Below are positions 9,031-17,744 of a DNA stretch of 64,000 bases, piece by piece. Position numbers and translations under genes: made by a program. The stretch lies in NCBI RefSeq assembly GCF_900313035.1, contig NZ_OMPS01000041.1:186001-250000 (forward strand), written 5' to 3'. This DNA comes from Ruegeria sp. EL01. GTDB taxonomy: Bacteria; Pseudomonadota; Alphaproteobacteria; Rhodobacterales; Rhodobacteraceae. A model generated the notes under the pieces. The model was not told the origin of the DNA, did not search any database, and saw nothing but the letters and a program-made list of their open reading frames with translations. The stretch's first letter is position 1. Every line of letters begins with the position of its first letter.

Positions 9031-9210
9031 ATGAACAAGCTAGACCAAATCATTGCAAACAATGCACGCGCATCCCGTGGCCGGAGAAAATCAGGCTTTC
9101 TTGGGAATCGCGCCAGAGTTTTGCTGCTGACGCTGACCTCGTTGCTGCTGCTTTTCGTTTTTATGACGCAGCCACCCGTTCGCGCCGCGATTGAGGCCTT
9201 GCTGGGGTAA
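9031..9210 (+). CDS. Small single-pass membrane protein, unknown function
   Basis: A 59-residue protein with a basic N-terminal half (NARASRGRRKSGFLGNRARV) and one hydrophobic helix (LLLTLTSLLLLFVFM, about residues 31-45), followed by a short tail. The basic flank predicts an N-inside orientation. The ATG at 9031 follows a GGCAGG ribosome site that is buried in the hairpin at 8984-9022. I do not recognise a family. It lies 58 bases beyond fabI and could be its read-through partner. Confidence 0.55.
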   Translation: MNKLDQIIANNARASRGRRKSGFLGNRARVLLLTLTSLLLLFVFMTQPPVRAAIEALLG

Positions 9211-9232
9211 GAAGCACATCAAACTGTGCTTC
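9211..9232. terminator. Perfect hairpin between convergent genes
   Basis: GAAGCACA (9211-9218) and TGTGCTTC (9225-9232) form an 8-bp stem with a 6-base loop exactly between the stops of the small membrane gene and the FKBP gene. T-runs are lacking on both sides, so it is a likely bidirectional RNA 3' end rather than a classical terminator. Confidence 0.55.
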
Positions 9233-9659
9233 AGTTGATCGAAACAACCTCGATTTCAAACACCAGATCCTGCCCGGCCAAGGGATGATTTGCATCCAGG
9301 GTCACGGTCGCTTCGTCGGCGTCGACAATCGTTACCGGCAAGGTTTGACCATCTGGCGTCTGCATCTGCAGCTGGGTGCCCGGGTCCAGCGGGATATCAT
9401 CCGGAATGCCTTCGCGTGGAACGTCCTGCCGCATTGCTGGGTTGATCGGGCCATAGGCGTCAACACAGGCAATTTCGACCCGCTTCTTCTCACCAACCGA
9501 CAAACCGGGCATTGCGCTGTCCAGACCGGGAATAATCTGCTCGGACCCAACGACGAACTCCAGCGGATCGCGTCCGTCGGAACTGTCAAAGACGTTACCG
9601 TCCAACAGCGTACCGGTGTAATGGATGCGAACAGTGTCGCCTTGTTTGATTGCGGTCAT
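9231..9659 (-). CDS. FKBP-type peptidyl-prolyl isomerase (SlyD-like)
   Basis: A 142-residue cis-trans prolyl isomerase/chaperone without signal peptide, so cytoplasmic. The FKBP half-domains are seen in VRIHYTGTLLDGNVFDSS and LEFVVGSEQIIPGLDSAMPGL, with an inserted-in-flap segment (about residues 70-118) ending in ANHPLAGQDLVFEIEVVSI, the SlyD arrangement. The His-rich metal-binding tail of E. coli SlyD is absent. ATG 9659 has GGAGG 8 bases upstream; the longer in-frame ORF is not family-like. A single gene. Confidence 0.9.
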   Translation of the reverse strand: MTAIKQGDTVRIHYTGTLLDGNVFDSSDGRDPLEFVVGSEQIIPGLDSAMPGLSVGEKKRVEIACVDAYGPINPAMRQDVPREGIPDDIPLDPGTQLQMQTPDGQTLPVTIVDADEATVTLDANHPLAGQDLVFEIEVVSIN

Positions 9660-9783
9660 ATGGGCCTCCGGCCTAGTGGAAATTGAACGATCAACCCTAG
9701 GCGCTGACACGATGATGTAAACCCTTGGCCCTTTAACCCCCACATCTCTTGTGCCAACTTGCTGGCGAGCGAGGGAGAGGTAG

Positions 9784-10470
9784 ATGGCAATCAAGACCTG
9801 CGTATTCGATGCATATGGCACGTTGTTCGATGTTGCTGCGGCGGCGCGTCAGGCCGCAACGGAACCGGGATTCGAGGCTTTACAAAGAAAATGGCCTGAT
9901 CTGGCGGGTCATTGGCGCCTGAAACAGCTACAATACACGTGGCTGCGCGCCGTTGCCGACGCACATGCCGATTTCTGGGACGTTACACAAGATGGTCTTG
10001 ATTGGGCGCTGGAAGCGACCGATTTGCAGGGGGACGCAAAGCTGCGTCAATGCCTTTTGGACTTGTACTGGGAATTGCGGGCCTACCCCGAAGTTCCGGA
10101 CATGCTGACGGCGCTGAAGAAGGGTGGCCTGCAAACCGCAATCCTTTCGAATGGGTCGCCTCCGATGTTGGACGGAGCGGTGCAATCGGCCGGAATAGGC
10201 CATGTGTTGGACGACGTTCTATCGGTCGAAAGCGTTGGCGTGTTCAAACCCCATGCGCGAGTTTACGATCTGGTGCAGAAGAGGTTCGGCGGCGACCGCG
10301 ATGAGGTTCTGTTCGTCAGCTCAAACGGGTGGGATGCAGCCGGCGCAAGCGGCTATGGTTTCGTAACGGCGTGGGTCAATCGTGCAGCCGAGCCGATGGA
10401 TCGCCTTCCATGGACCCCTGCGCATGTGCTGCCTGACCTGACCTCAATTCCCAAGTTGGCAGGGCTGTGA
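9784..10470 (+). CDS. Haloacid dehalogenase type II (HAD superfamily)
   Basis: A 228-residue HAD-fold hydrolase of the L-2-haloacid dehalogenase class. Motif I is VFDAYGTLFDV (nucleophilic Asp at residue 8), motif II LSNGSPPML, motif III the lysine in VGVFKPHARVYDLV, and motif IV SSNGWDAAGASGYGF. The SSN(G)WD pattern is characteristic of true haloacid dehalogenases, which hydrolyse 2-chloro/2-bromo acids to hydroxy acids. The ATG follows GAGAGG. It overlaps the next hydrolase gene (TGATG), so both are translated from one mRNA. Confidence 0.88.
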   Translation: MAIKTCVFDAYGTLFDVAAAARQAATEPGFEALQRKWPDLAGHWRLKQLQYTWLRAVADAHADFWDVTQDGLDWALEATDLQGDAKLRQCLLDLYWELRAYPEVPDMLTALKKGGLQTAILSNGSPPMLDGAVQSAGIGHVLDDVLSVESVGVFKPHARVYDLVQKRFGGDRDEVLFVSSNGWDAAGASGYGFVTAWVNRAAEPMDRLPWTPAHVLPDLTSIPKLAGL

Positions 10471-11297
10471 TGGCTGAATTCACGACCTCTGACAATATCC
10501 GGATATACTTTGAGGAAACTGGAACAGGCGCACCTATTCTGTGTCTGGCCGGGTTGACCCGAAACAGCCGCGATTTTTCGTTTTTTGCACCTCATGCAAC
10601 CGACCTACGCATGATTGCGATGGATTATCGCGGACGCGGGCGGTCGGAATACGATCCGAACTATTTGAACTACAATGTACCACGCGAAGCTCAGGATGTG
10701 ATCGAACTTTTGGATCATCTGGGCCTGCAGAAAGTGTCAATTCTGGGAACATCCCGAGGGGGACTGATCGCCATGGCACTGGCCGCCGGCCATCCGGAAC
10801 GTCTGGCGGGTGTTGTTCTGAATGACGTCGGTCCGATGATCGAACCGGCTGGCGTTGCTAAAATCATTGGATACGTTGGCGCTCGGCCCACTTCAAAATC
10901 TTATGACGATGCCGCTGCTGTTCTCAAAATACTGATGGAGCCGCAGTTTCCCGGCGTCGCCCTTGAAGTTTGGCGCAAGCAGGCAGAGTTCCAGTTTGAA
11001 GAACAAGGCGACAGCCTTGGGTTGCGCTATGATCCGGCGCTTGGGAAAGCCCTGCAAGAACAAGCCGCAAGCGGGGCGATACCTGATATGTGGCCATTGT
11101 TTGAAACACTGCGAGACCTGACAACCGGAGTGATCCGAGGCGCGAATTCGGACCTTCTAAGCCGCGACACCGTAACCGAGATGCATGCCCGACATCCAGG
11201 CCTGATCTCAGCAGAAGTCCCCGATCGTGGGCATGTCCCGTTTTTGAACGAAACACAGTCGCTTGACATTATTCGCAAGGTATTGAACGCCACATGA
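10470..11297 (+). CDS. Alpha/beta hydrolase
   Basis: A 275-residue alpha/beta-hydrolase. The oxyanion region is LCLAGLTRNSRDF, the nucleophile elbow GTSRGG (Ser about residue 95), and the C-terminal histidine DRGHVPFLNE. It most resembles hydrolases of C-C or ester bonds in aromatic and haloacid catabolism, but the substrate is unknown. I start at ATG 10470, which overlaps the dehalogenase stop; a GTG three bases upstream is possible. It is coupled to the dehydratase downstream by a 4-base overlap. Confidence 0.85.
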   Translation: MAEFTTSDNIRIYFEETGTGAPILCLAGLTRNSRDFSFFAPHATDLRMIAMDYRGRGRSEYDPNYLNYNVPREAQDVIELLDHLGLQKVSILGTSRGGLIAMALAAGHPERLAGVVLNDVGPMIEPAGVAKIIGYVGARPTSKSYDDAAAVLKILMEPQFPGVALEVWRKQAEFQFEEQGDSLGLRYDPALGKALQEQAASGAIPDMWPLFETLRDLTTGVIRGANSDLLSRDTVTEMHARHPGLISAEVPDRGHVPFLNETQSLDIIRKVLNAT

Positions 11298-12268
11298 GCA
11301 CTATTGAACTGATCGAATCCGCCGCCGAAAGACTAAAAGGCAACGTCCAGGAAACGCCCCTGTTGACCTCACCATTTCTGGATGAAATCGCTGGACGCCG
11401 TGTGTTTGTGAAACCCGAATGCCTGCAGCATACGGGCAGTTTCAAATTTCGCGGCGCATGGTCGGCCATTTCCGCCCTCAGCACGGAAAAACGTCAGCGC
11501 GGGGTCATTGCCTATTCCTCGGGCAATCACGCGCAGGGTGTCGCCTTGGCCTCGTCGAAACACGGGGTTGCGTCGGTTATCGTGATGCCGTCTGATGCAC
11601 CTCAGCTGAAGATCAACAATACAAAGGCGCTTGGTGGCGAAGTGGTCCTGTATGACCGGGCCTCGGAGAGCCGCGAGGAGATCGGTGAGACACTGGCGGC
11701 AGAACGCAGCTTGACCCTGATCCGACCCTATGACGAACCCCAGGTGATTGCCGGGCAAGGCACTGCTGGTTTGGAAATAGCCCGGCAGGCAGAAGAATTG
11801 GGCGTGACCGAGGCCGACGTGCTGATCTGTTGTGGTGGCGGCGGATTGACCTCGGGCATTGCGTTGGCTTTGGAAAAACATGCTCCCGCATTGCGCGCCC
11901 GCCCGTGCGAACCCGAAGGGTTTGACGATGTGAAGCGTTCATTGGCGGCAGGTCAAATCCAGAACAACAATGCAGCTTCGGGCAATATCTGCGACGCCAT
12001 CCTGACACCGCAGCCGGGAGACATAACTTTTCCGATTCTGCTCCGCCTGTGTGGACCAGGGCTGTCCGTCACCGAGGAAGAGGCCTTGCGTGCAGTAGCA
12101 CAAGCGTTTTTGCGCCTTAAGATCGTATTGGAACCCGGAGGCGCCGTGGCCTTGGCGTCAGCTTTGTTCCGCAAGGACGATATCGCAGGCGACAACGTCA
12201 TTGTCGTTGCCTCGGGCGGCAACACTGACCCCGAAGTTTTTGACCGAGCGTTGGAATTCCTGACCTGA
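11294..12268 (+). CDS. PLP-dependent threonine/serine dehydratase
   Basis: A 324-residue fold-type-II PLP enzyme that probably deaminates threonine or serine to the 2-oxo acid and ammonia. The Schiff-base lysine is in GSFKFRGAW (about residue 52), the substrate loop in SSGNHAQGVA and the phosphate-binding loop in CCGGGGLTSG. It lacks the C-terminal ACT regulatory domain of biosynthetic IlvA, so it is a catabolic-type dehydratase or a racemase relative (3-hydroxyaspartate dehydratase is possible). It overlaps the preceding hydrolase by 4 bases. Confidence 0.87.
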   Translation: MSTIELIESAAERLKGNVQETPLLTSPFLDEIAGRRVFVKPECLQHTGSFKFRGAWSAISALSTEKRQRGVIAYSSGNHAQGVALASSKHGVASVIVMPSDAPQLKINNTKALGGEVVLYDRASESREEIGETLAAERSLTLIRPYDEPQVIAGQGTAGLEIARQAEELGVTEADVLICCGGGGLTSGIALALEKHAPALRARPCEPEGFDDVKRSLAAGQIQNNNAASGNICDAILTPQPGDITFPILLRLCGPGLSVTEEEALRAVAQAFLRLKIVLEPGGAVALASALFRKDDIAGDNVIVVASGGNTDPEVFDRALEFLT

Positions 12269-12327
12269 CAATCGCGCGCGGGCGGTGCACTCTGGCCGCA
12301 CTAGTCTTGCCGACAAGGATTTAGGAT

Positions 12328-13116
12328 ATGAAGTTCGCTGATCTTGGCGACGTGCGACTGCATTACCGGATTGATGGTCCGGCAAATGGCGCACCGGTTG
12401 TGTTTGCCAACTCGCTGGGAACTGACCTGCGCCTTTGGGATGCGGTCCTGCCTCATTTGCCTGCAGGTGTGCGGATCATCCGGTATGACAAACGCGGACA
12501 TGGGCTGTCATCCACACCCCTTGCCCCGTATTCTATGGGTGCGTTGATTCGCGATGCCGAGGCGCTGCTGGATCACCTTGAGGTTCGCGATTGCGTCTTT
12601 GTCGGGTTGTCCGTTGGCGGTATGATTGCACAAGGGCTGGCCGTCAAACGCATGGATCAGATCCGCGCTTTGGTCTTGTCGAACACTGCGGCAAAGATCG
12701 GCACGCCATCAATCTGGCAGGATCGCATGGCGGCTGTCCGTTCGGGCGGAATTGAAGCATTGGCAGACGCTACTATGAAACGCTGGTTCACGCGGGGTTT
12801 CCGCGCGTCAGACGACCATCTTTTGTGGCGCAATATGATGGTGCGTCAACCAGTCGACGGCTACTTGGGGTGTTGCACCGCGATTGCAGGCACCGACTTT
12901 TACACCCCAACCAGCGGATTGCGCCTGCCCACGCTTGGCATCGCAGGCAGCGACGATGGTTCAACCCCACCGGATCTGGTGCGCGAGACCATAGACCTGA
13001 TCCCGGGGTCCCGTTTCGAACTGATGCGCCGCGCCGGGCACCTGCCTTGTGTCGAAAGACCAGTAGAATATGCCAATCTGCTGACACAGTTTTTGACCGA
13101 AATCGGTCATATTTAA
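12328..13116 (+). CDS. pcaD: 3-oxoadipate enol-lactonase-like hydrolase
   Basis: A 262-residue alpha/beta-hydrolase very like PcaD, which opens 3-oxoadipate enol-lactone in the beta-ketoadipate pathway. It shows the N-terminal VVFANSLGTDLRLWD, the nucleophile GLSVGGMIAQG (Ser about residue 94), the acid in GSDDGSTPP and the histidine in AGHLPCVE. No other pca gene is in the window, so the function may be different or the gene may serve a pathway encoded elsewhere. It follows the dehydratase by 59 bases and precedes another hydrolase by 12. Confidence 0.72.
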   Translation: MKFADLGDVRLHYRIDGPANGAPVVFANSLGTDLRLWDAVLPHLPAGVRIIRYDKRGHGLSSTPLAPYSMGALIRDAEALLDHLEVRDCVFVGLSVGGMIAQGLAVKRMDQIRALVLSNTAAKIGTPSIWQDRMAAVRSGGIEALADATMKRWFTRGFRASDDHLLWRNMMVRQPVDGYLGCCTAIAGTDFYTPTSGLRLPTLGIAGSDDGSTPPDLVRETIDLIPGSRFELMRRAGHLPCVERPVEYANLLTQFLTEIGHI

Positions 13117-13128
13117 AGGAGCATTACC

Positions 13129-13842
13129 TTGGCCAGTTTCCTCTTGATTCACGGGTCTTGTCACGGCGCCTGGTGCTGGCGTGATCTGATCCCCGAACTT
13201 GAAGCGATGGGCCATGTTGCACGGGCTATTGATCTACCCAGCCATGGTTCAGACCCGACCCCTATACCTGAAGTGACTTTAAACAGCTGCCGCGACGCAG
13301 TTCTGGCCGCTTCCACGCCTGACACAATCATCGTTGGGCATTCCTGGGGTGGCTATCCAATCAGCGCTGCAGCCGAAGCACAACCTGAAGCCATGCGCGC
13401 CCTGATCTACCTAAGCGCCTATGTCCCCCTTGACGGCATGTCGATGGTCGAGATGCGTAAAAACGGACCCCATCAAACCATTGTAAACGCAGTGGAAAAA
13501 TCCGACGACGGCCTGTCTTACACCGTCCATCCTGATTGCGTTCGCGACCTGTTTTATCACGATTGTGCGCCCGAAATCTTGCCTTTCGCCTTTGCCCGGT
13601 TGTCCCCACAGCCCATCAGGCCTCAGAACACACCGCTTCCCCTAAGCGCCAAGTTCCAGAAAGTTCCAAAAGCTTATATCCGCAGCACCGATGACCGGAC
13701 CGTCCCGACCGAGTATCAAAAACAGATGAGTGACAGCGTACCTGCGGATCTGCGCTACACAATCGACAGCTCGCATTCGGCATTTTTCTCACATCCACGC
13801 AGGTTGGCAGAGATCCTAAACGAGATAGAAGGCAAGCTATGA
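13129..13842 (+). CDS. Alpha/beta-fold hydrolase (esterase/hydroxynitrile-lyase-like)
   Basis: A 237-residue hydrolase of the plant-esterase/MeHNL-like branch. FLLIHGSCHGAWCWRDLIP is the typical opening (HGxCHGAW), GHSWGGYP the nucleophile elbow, STDDRTVP the acid and DSSHSAFFSHP the histidine region. Substrate unknown; known relatives act on methyl esters and cyanohydrins. The start is TTG at 13129 with AAAGGAG 7 bases upstream. Close spacing suggests co-transcription with the pcaD-like gene. Confidence 0.83.
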   Translation: MASFLLIHGSCHGAWCWRDLIPELEAMGHVARAIDLPSHGSDPTPIPEVTLNSCRDAVLAASTPDTIIVGHSWGGYPISAAAEAQPEAMRALIYLSAYVPLDGMSMVEMRKNGPHQTIVNAVEKSDDGLSYTVHPDCVRDLFYHDCAPEILPFAFARLSPQPIRPQNTPLPLSAKFQKVPKAYIRSTDDRTVPTEYQKQMSDSVPADLRYTIDSSHSAFFSHPRRLAEILNEIEGKL

Positions 13843-13954
13843 ATCGCACCGATTAGGTCGTTACGGAACGTTAGCGGCCAGATTGCAAAGGCTCTCTTCC
13901 CTCGGGCCGTGACTGTGCATACTGTGCGGCAGACGGTCCATTGCAGCGGTATTC

Positions 13955-15154
13955 ATGCGCCTCCCCTTTGCCTTTGTTCTCAGTACAGTCATGATCGACG
14001 CGATGGGTATTGGCCTTGTGCTACCGATCATGCCGCAGCTGATTGTCGAGGTACAGGGCGGCACGTTGGCCAATGCCGCGATCTGGGGCGGCATTCTCAG
14101 CACTGCCTTTGCTGCAATGCAGTTCGTTTTTGGCCCCATATTGGGCAACCTGTCCGACGCTTATGGGCGGCGTGTCGTTTTGCTCGTCTCCCTTTTTGTC
14201 ATGGCTTTGGATTATGTGGTGATGGCAATCGCTGGCAGTATCTGGCTTTTGCTGATCGGTCGAATAGTTGGTGGGATCACGGCCGCCACTCACTCTACAG
14301 CTGCTGCATTCATGGCAGACGTATCGAAGCCACATGAAAAAGCTGCAAATTTCGGGCTGATCGGTGCTGCATTCGGCATCGGTTTTGTCCTCGGCCCCGT
14401 TATCGGCGGATTGCTGAGCGAGTATGGAACCCGTGCTCCGTTCTGGGCGGCGGCTGGCCTTTCAGCGATGATATTCGGCATCGGCGTTTTGGTGATGCCG
14501 GAAACCGTGACAGACAGAACCCAGCGTGCGTTCAACCTGCGACGTGCAAACCCCATAAACTCGCTAAAAGCCATCGCAGCCTTGCCCGGGATACGACCCA
14601 TGCTGTGGGTCTATTTCCTCTATTCGGTTTTGATCTATGTCTACCCTGCGATCTGGTCCTATTTCACGACCGAACGCTTTGGTTGGTCGCCGCAGATGAT
14701 CGGGTTGTCTCTGGGCGTCTATGGCATCGGAATGGCTGCGGTTCAGGGCGGATTGATCCGACCGGCAACCCGTTACCTTGGTGAAAGGATGACAATCGTC
14801 ATTGGGATGGTGTTCGAGATCGTCAGCTTTGCCCTGCTGGCCGTTTTGACCAACGGCACAATCGCTTTGATGCTTATTCCCATAACGGCCTTAGGAGCCG
14901 TAATCACGCCCGCCTTGCAAGCAATGATGTCGCGCGCCACACCGGATTCTCAGCAAGGGGAACTGCAAGGTGTTCTAGCGGCCTTACACGCACTGTCGAT
15001 GGTGATCTCTCCTCTGTTGATGACCAGTATATTTGCACAGTTCATCAAACCAGATGCGGCCATCTATCTGCCCGGCGCGCCATTCCTGCTGGCACTGGGG
15101 CTTATGTTGGCCGGGTTCATCCTGTTTTTGCGATCCCGCCCTGTCGTTGCATAA
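13955..15154 (+). CDS. MFS exporter of the tetracycline-resistance (TCR/Tet) type
   Basis: A 399-residue, 12-helix major-facilitator protein. Motif A appears as GNLSDAYGRRVVLL between helices 2 and 3, and the antiporter motif C as GAAFGIGFVLGPVIGG in helix 5, which marks a drug:H+ antiporter (DHA1/Tet family). The real substrate is unknown; naming it TetA would overstate the evidence. The ATG at 13955 has no strong ribosome site. It is followed after 81 bases by the alcohol dehydrogenase gene. Confidence 0.85.
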   Translation: MRLPFAFVLSTVMIDAMGIGLVLPIMPQLIVEVQGGTLANAAIWGGILSTAFAAMQFVFGPILGNLSDAYGRRVVLLVSLFVMALDYVVMAIAGSIWLLLIGRIVGGITAATHSTAAAFMADVSKPHEKAANFGLIGAAFGIGFVLGPVIGGLLSEYGTRAPFWAAAGLSAMIFGIGVLVMPETVTDRTQRAFNLRRANPINSLKAIAALPGIRPMLWVYFLYSVLIYVYPAIWSYFTTERFGWSPQMIGLSLGVYGIGMAAVQGGLIRPATRYLGERMTIVIGMVFEIVSFALLAVLTNGTIALMLIPITALGAVITPALQAMMSRATPDSQQGELQGVLAALHALSMVISPLLMTSIFAQFIKPDAAIYLPGAPFLLALGLMLAGFILFLRSRPVVA

Positions 15155-15235
15155 CAACGACATTTTGTTGGCGATTTCTGTCTTGCAGCTTGCAGCATCA
15201 CGCGCCACCGTGGGTCATTGGGAATGAGGGAAAAT

Positions 15236-16330
15236 ATGCAAACCATCAAAGCCGCAGTATGCCGGGCGTTCAATGAGCCCTTGGTGATCGAAGAGGTTCG
15301 ACTGGCCGCACCCGGAACCGGAGAGGTCGAAGTGACCCTGGATGCGGTGGCCATCTGCCATTCGGATATTTCGTTTGCCGATGGGGCCTGGGGCGGCTTT
15401 TTGCCTACTGTCTACGGTCATGAGGCCGCTGGTGTTATCACCGCAATTGGCGACGCGGCGGGCGAATTCAAAGTCGGTGATCCTGTTGTTGTCACCCTGA
15501 TCCGCGCTTGTGGGTCCTGCCCGTCCTGTGCTGGTGGGAAACCAACAATCTGCGAAACACCTTACGATACGATCAAAGGCCCGTTGCAAACGGCTGACGG
15601 AGAGCCACTACAGCAGGCCATGGCCTGCGGGGCCTTTGCTGAAAAGGTGGTGGTCAGCCATCGGCAGATTGTAAAAATCCCTGAAAGCCTGCCGAAAGAT
15701 CTGGCCAGCCTGCTGTCGTGTGGTGTGATCACCGGAGTTGGTGCCGCCGTGAACGCAGCCGGGTTGCGACCAGGTCAGGACGTGGTGGTGATCGGTGCTG
15801 GTGGCGTTGGTTTAAATGCCATCCAAGGGGCGCGGATCGCTGGCGCGCGCCGCATCGTGGCAGTTGATATGACCGAGAATAAACTGGAAATCGCCAAAGA
15901 GTTTGGCGCGACCCATGGCGTGCTCGGTAGCCTGAAAGAGCCTTGGAAAGCTGCCTACAAGGCTTTGGGCAGACGCGGAGCAGATGCGGTTTTGATCACC
16001 GTCGGCGCAATTCCGGCTTACGAGCAAGCGCCGCGTTATCTTGGCCCGGGGGGCAAGGCCATCATGATCGGAATGCCGCATTCCGGCGATGAAGCGCGTT
16101 ACGAGCCGGTCATTCTGGCCGCGCTTGGCCAAGGACTGGTCGGATCGAAAATGGGCGATGTTGTTATCCAGCGCGATATCCCATGGATGATCGATCTTTA
16201 TGAACAAGGCCGATTGAAACTGGATGAACTGATCTCTGGCCGTTGGTCGCTGGACCAAATCAACGATGCCATCAAGGACACCAAATCCGGCTCGGCCAAA
16301 CGCAATGTAATCATCTTTGACCGAAGCTAA
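15236..16330 (+). CDS. Zinc-dependent alcohol dehydrogenase (MDR superfamily)
   Basis: A 364-residue medium-chain dehydrogenase. Catalytic zinc ligands are in AICHSDISF and YGHEAAG, the structural-zinc cysteines in CGSCPSCAGGKPTIC, and the NAD(P)-binding loop in VIGAGGVGLNAIQGA (about residue 185). It resembles the class III/aryl-alcohol branch; substrate unknown. I chose ATG 15236 (MQTIKAAVC) with GAGGG 5 bases upstream rather than the ATG six codons earlier. The enolase-superfamily gene follows after 24 bases, so both may act on one sugar-acid or polyol pathway. Confidence 0.88.
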   Translation: MQTIKAAVCRAFNEPLVIEEVRLAAPGTGEVEVTLDAVAICHSDISFADGAWGGFLPTVYGHEAAGVITAIGDAAGEFKVGDPVVVTLIRACGSCPSCAGGKPTICETPYDTIKGPLQTADGEPLQQAMACGAFAEKVVVSHRQIVKIPESLPKDLASLLSCGVITGVGAAVNAAGLRPGQDVVVIGAGGVGLNAIQGARIAGARRIVAVDMTENKLEIAKEFGATHGVLGSLKEPWKAAYKALGRRGADAVLITVGAIPAYEQAPRYLGPGGKAIMIGMPHSGDEARYEPVILAALGQGLVGSKMGDVVIQRDIPWMIDLYEQGRLKLDELISGRWSLDQINDAIKDTKSGSAKRNVIIFDRS

Positions 16331-16354
16331 TCGCGCTCGGCAGGAGGGTATGTA

Positions 16355-17587
16355 ATGAAACTGCAAGACCTCGACGTTATCATCACAGCGCCCCCGGCAC
16401 CCGGATGGGGTGGGCGCTATTGGATTTTGGTCAAGGTAACGACCGACACGGGCATCACCGGCTGGGGAGAATGCTATGCATCCTCGGTCGGACCTGATGC
16501 CATGCGCCATGTCATCCGCGACGTGTTCGAGCGGCACATGCAGGGTGAAAATCCCGAGAATGTCGAATTGATGTTTCGGCGTGCGTATTCCAGTGGCTTT
16601 ACGCAGCGCCCCGACCTGACCGTCATGGGGGCGTTTTCTGGCTTGGAAATCGCGTGTTGGGACATTCTGGGCAAAGATCGTGACCGGCCCGTTTATGCCC
16701 TTCTTGGTGGCAAGATGAACGACCGCATCCGGGCATATACGTATCTATACCCCCTGCCCCGGCATAATCTGACGGATTTCTGGACATCCCCGGAACAAGC
16801 CGGGGAGAGTGCGGCGGAAATGGTGCGGCGCGGGTACACAGCCGTCAAATTCGACCCGGCCGGGCCCTACACGATCCGCGGTGGGCACATGCCTGCGATG
16901 ACGGACATCTCTTTGTCTGTGGCGTTCTGCAAAGCGATCCGAGAGGCAGTCGGCGATAAGGCCGATCTGCTGTTTGGCACCCATGGTCAATTCAACACCG
17001 CCGGTGCTATCCGTCTGGGCCAGGCACTGGAGCCCTACGCGCCTCTCTGGTTCGAGGAACCGACACCGCCAGACATGATCGACGACATGGCTCGTGTCGC
17101 GCGCAACGTCCGCATTCCTGTGGCGACGGGCGAACGTATGACCACCAAGGCCGAGTTCGGCGCTGTTCTGCGAGCGGGTGCTGCGGAAATCCTGCAACCC
17201 GCGCTTGGTCGCGCAGGCGGGATCTGGGAGATGAAAAAAGTTGCAGCAATGGCCGAGGTGTTCAATGCCCAGATGGCACCACATCTGTACGCCGGCCCAA
17301 TCGAATGGGCGGCCAACATCCATCTTGCGGCCTCAATCCCCAATCTGTTGCTGCTGGAGTCCATCGATACACCATTCCACGACCAACTGATCAAGGGATC
17401 CTTGCGCGTCGAAGATGGGTACATCGTTGCGCCATCCGCCCCGGGGCTTGGGATCGACGTTGATGAAGATCTGGCGCGTGCCAACCCCTACACCGGAACC
17501 GGATTGCATCTGGAGATGCAAGAGGCGCCCTGCGATTATACCAACGGCAATGCCTTTCAGGGAGGAGCCCCGGCGACTGAGGAATGA
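16355..17587 (+). CDS. Mandelate racemase/muconate lactonising enzyme family protein
   Basis: A 410-residue enolase-superfamily enzyme, probably a sugar-acid dehydratase or cycloisomerase. The N-terminal capping domain (about 1-125) precedes a TIM barrel with the catalytic-base strand VKFDPAGP (lysine about 165), the ligand strand FEEPTPPD and the following GERMTTK. The first ligand strand reads LLFGTHGQFN, without the usual DxN; a histidine may serve there. A His at APHLYAGP lies near the C-terminal barrel strands. Co-transcription with the alcohol dehydrogenase fits polyol or aldonate catabolism. The exact substrate cannot be read from the sequence. Confidence 0.82.
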   Translation: MKLQDLDVIITAPPAPGWGGRYWILVKVTTDTGITGWGECYASSVGPDAMRHVIRDVFERHMQGENPENVELMFRRAYSSGFTQRPDLTVMGAFSGLEIACWDILGKDRDRPVYALLGGKMNDRIRAYTYLYPLPRHNLTDFWTSPEQAGESAAEMVRRGYTAVKFDPAGPYTIRGGHMPAMTDISLSVAFCKAIREAVGDKADLLFGTHGQFNTAGAIRLGQALEPYAPLWFEEPTPPDMIDDMARVARNVRIPVATGERMTTKAEFGAVLRAGAAEILQPALGRAGGIWEMKKVAAMAEVFNAQMAPHLYAGPIEWAANIHLAASIPNLLLLESIDTPFHDQLIKGSLRVEDGYIVAPSAPGLGIDVDEDLARANPYTGTGLHLEMQEAPCDYTNGNAFQGGAPATEE

Positions 17588-17607
17588 TTCGAGCAGGAGG
17601 AGGCTAC

Positions 17608-17657
17608 CGCGCCTCTACTACGTAGATGGACGGCTGGGGCGAGACGCCAGAGGCGCG
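17608..17657. other. Three-way-junction-like inverted-repeat element
   Basis: CGCGCC (17608-17613) pairs with GGCGCG (17652-17657). Enclosed are two small hairpins: TCTAC-TAC-GTAGA (17614-17626) and GGCG-AGA-CGCC (17638-17648). It lies 20 bases after the stop of the enolase-superfamily gene, in the 157-base gap before the convergent ABC gene. It may be a transcript 3' end or a structured RNA; no T-run follows. Confidence 0.4.
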
Positions 17658-17744
17658 ATAAGGATTGCCGTGCGTCGTTTTAGGGTAACAAAGCAAATCA
17701 TCAGGTGCCTCTAACACCAGCTGCTAAAACTACAACGCCGAGCT

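Noticed and set aside
13955..15154. Tetracycline-resistance determinant
   Set aside because: Family similarity only; chromosomal MFS exporters of this type have varied substrates, and no mobile element is nearby.
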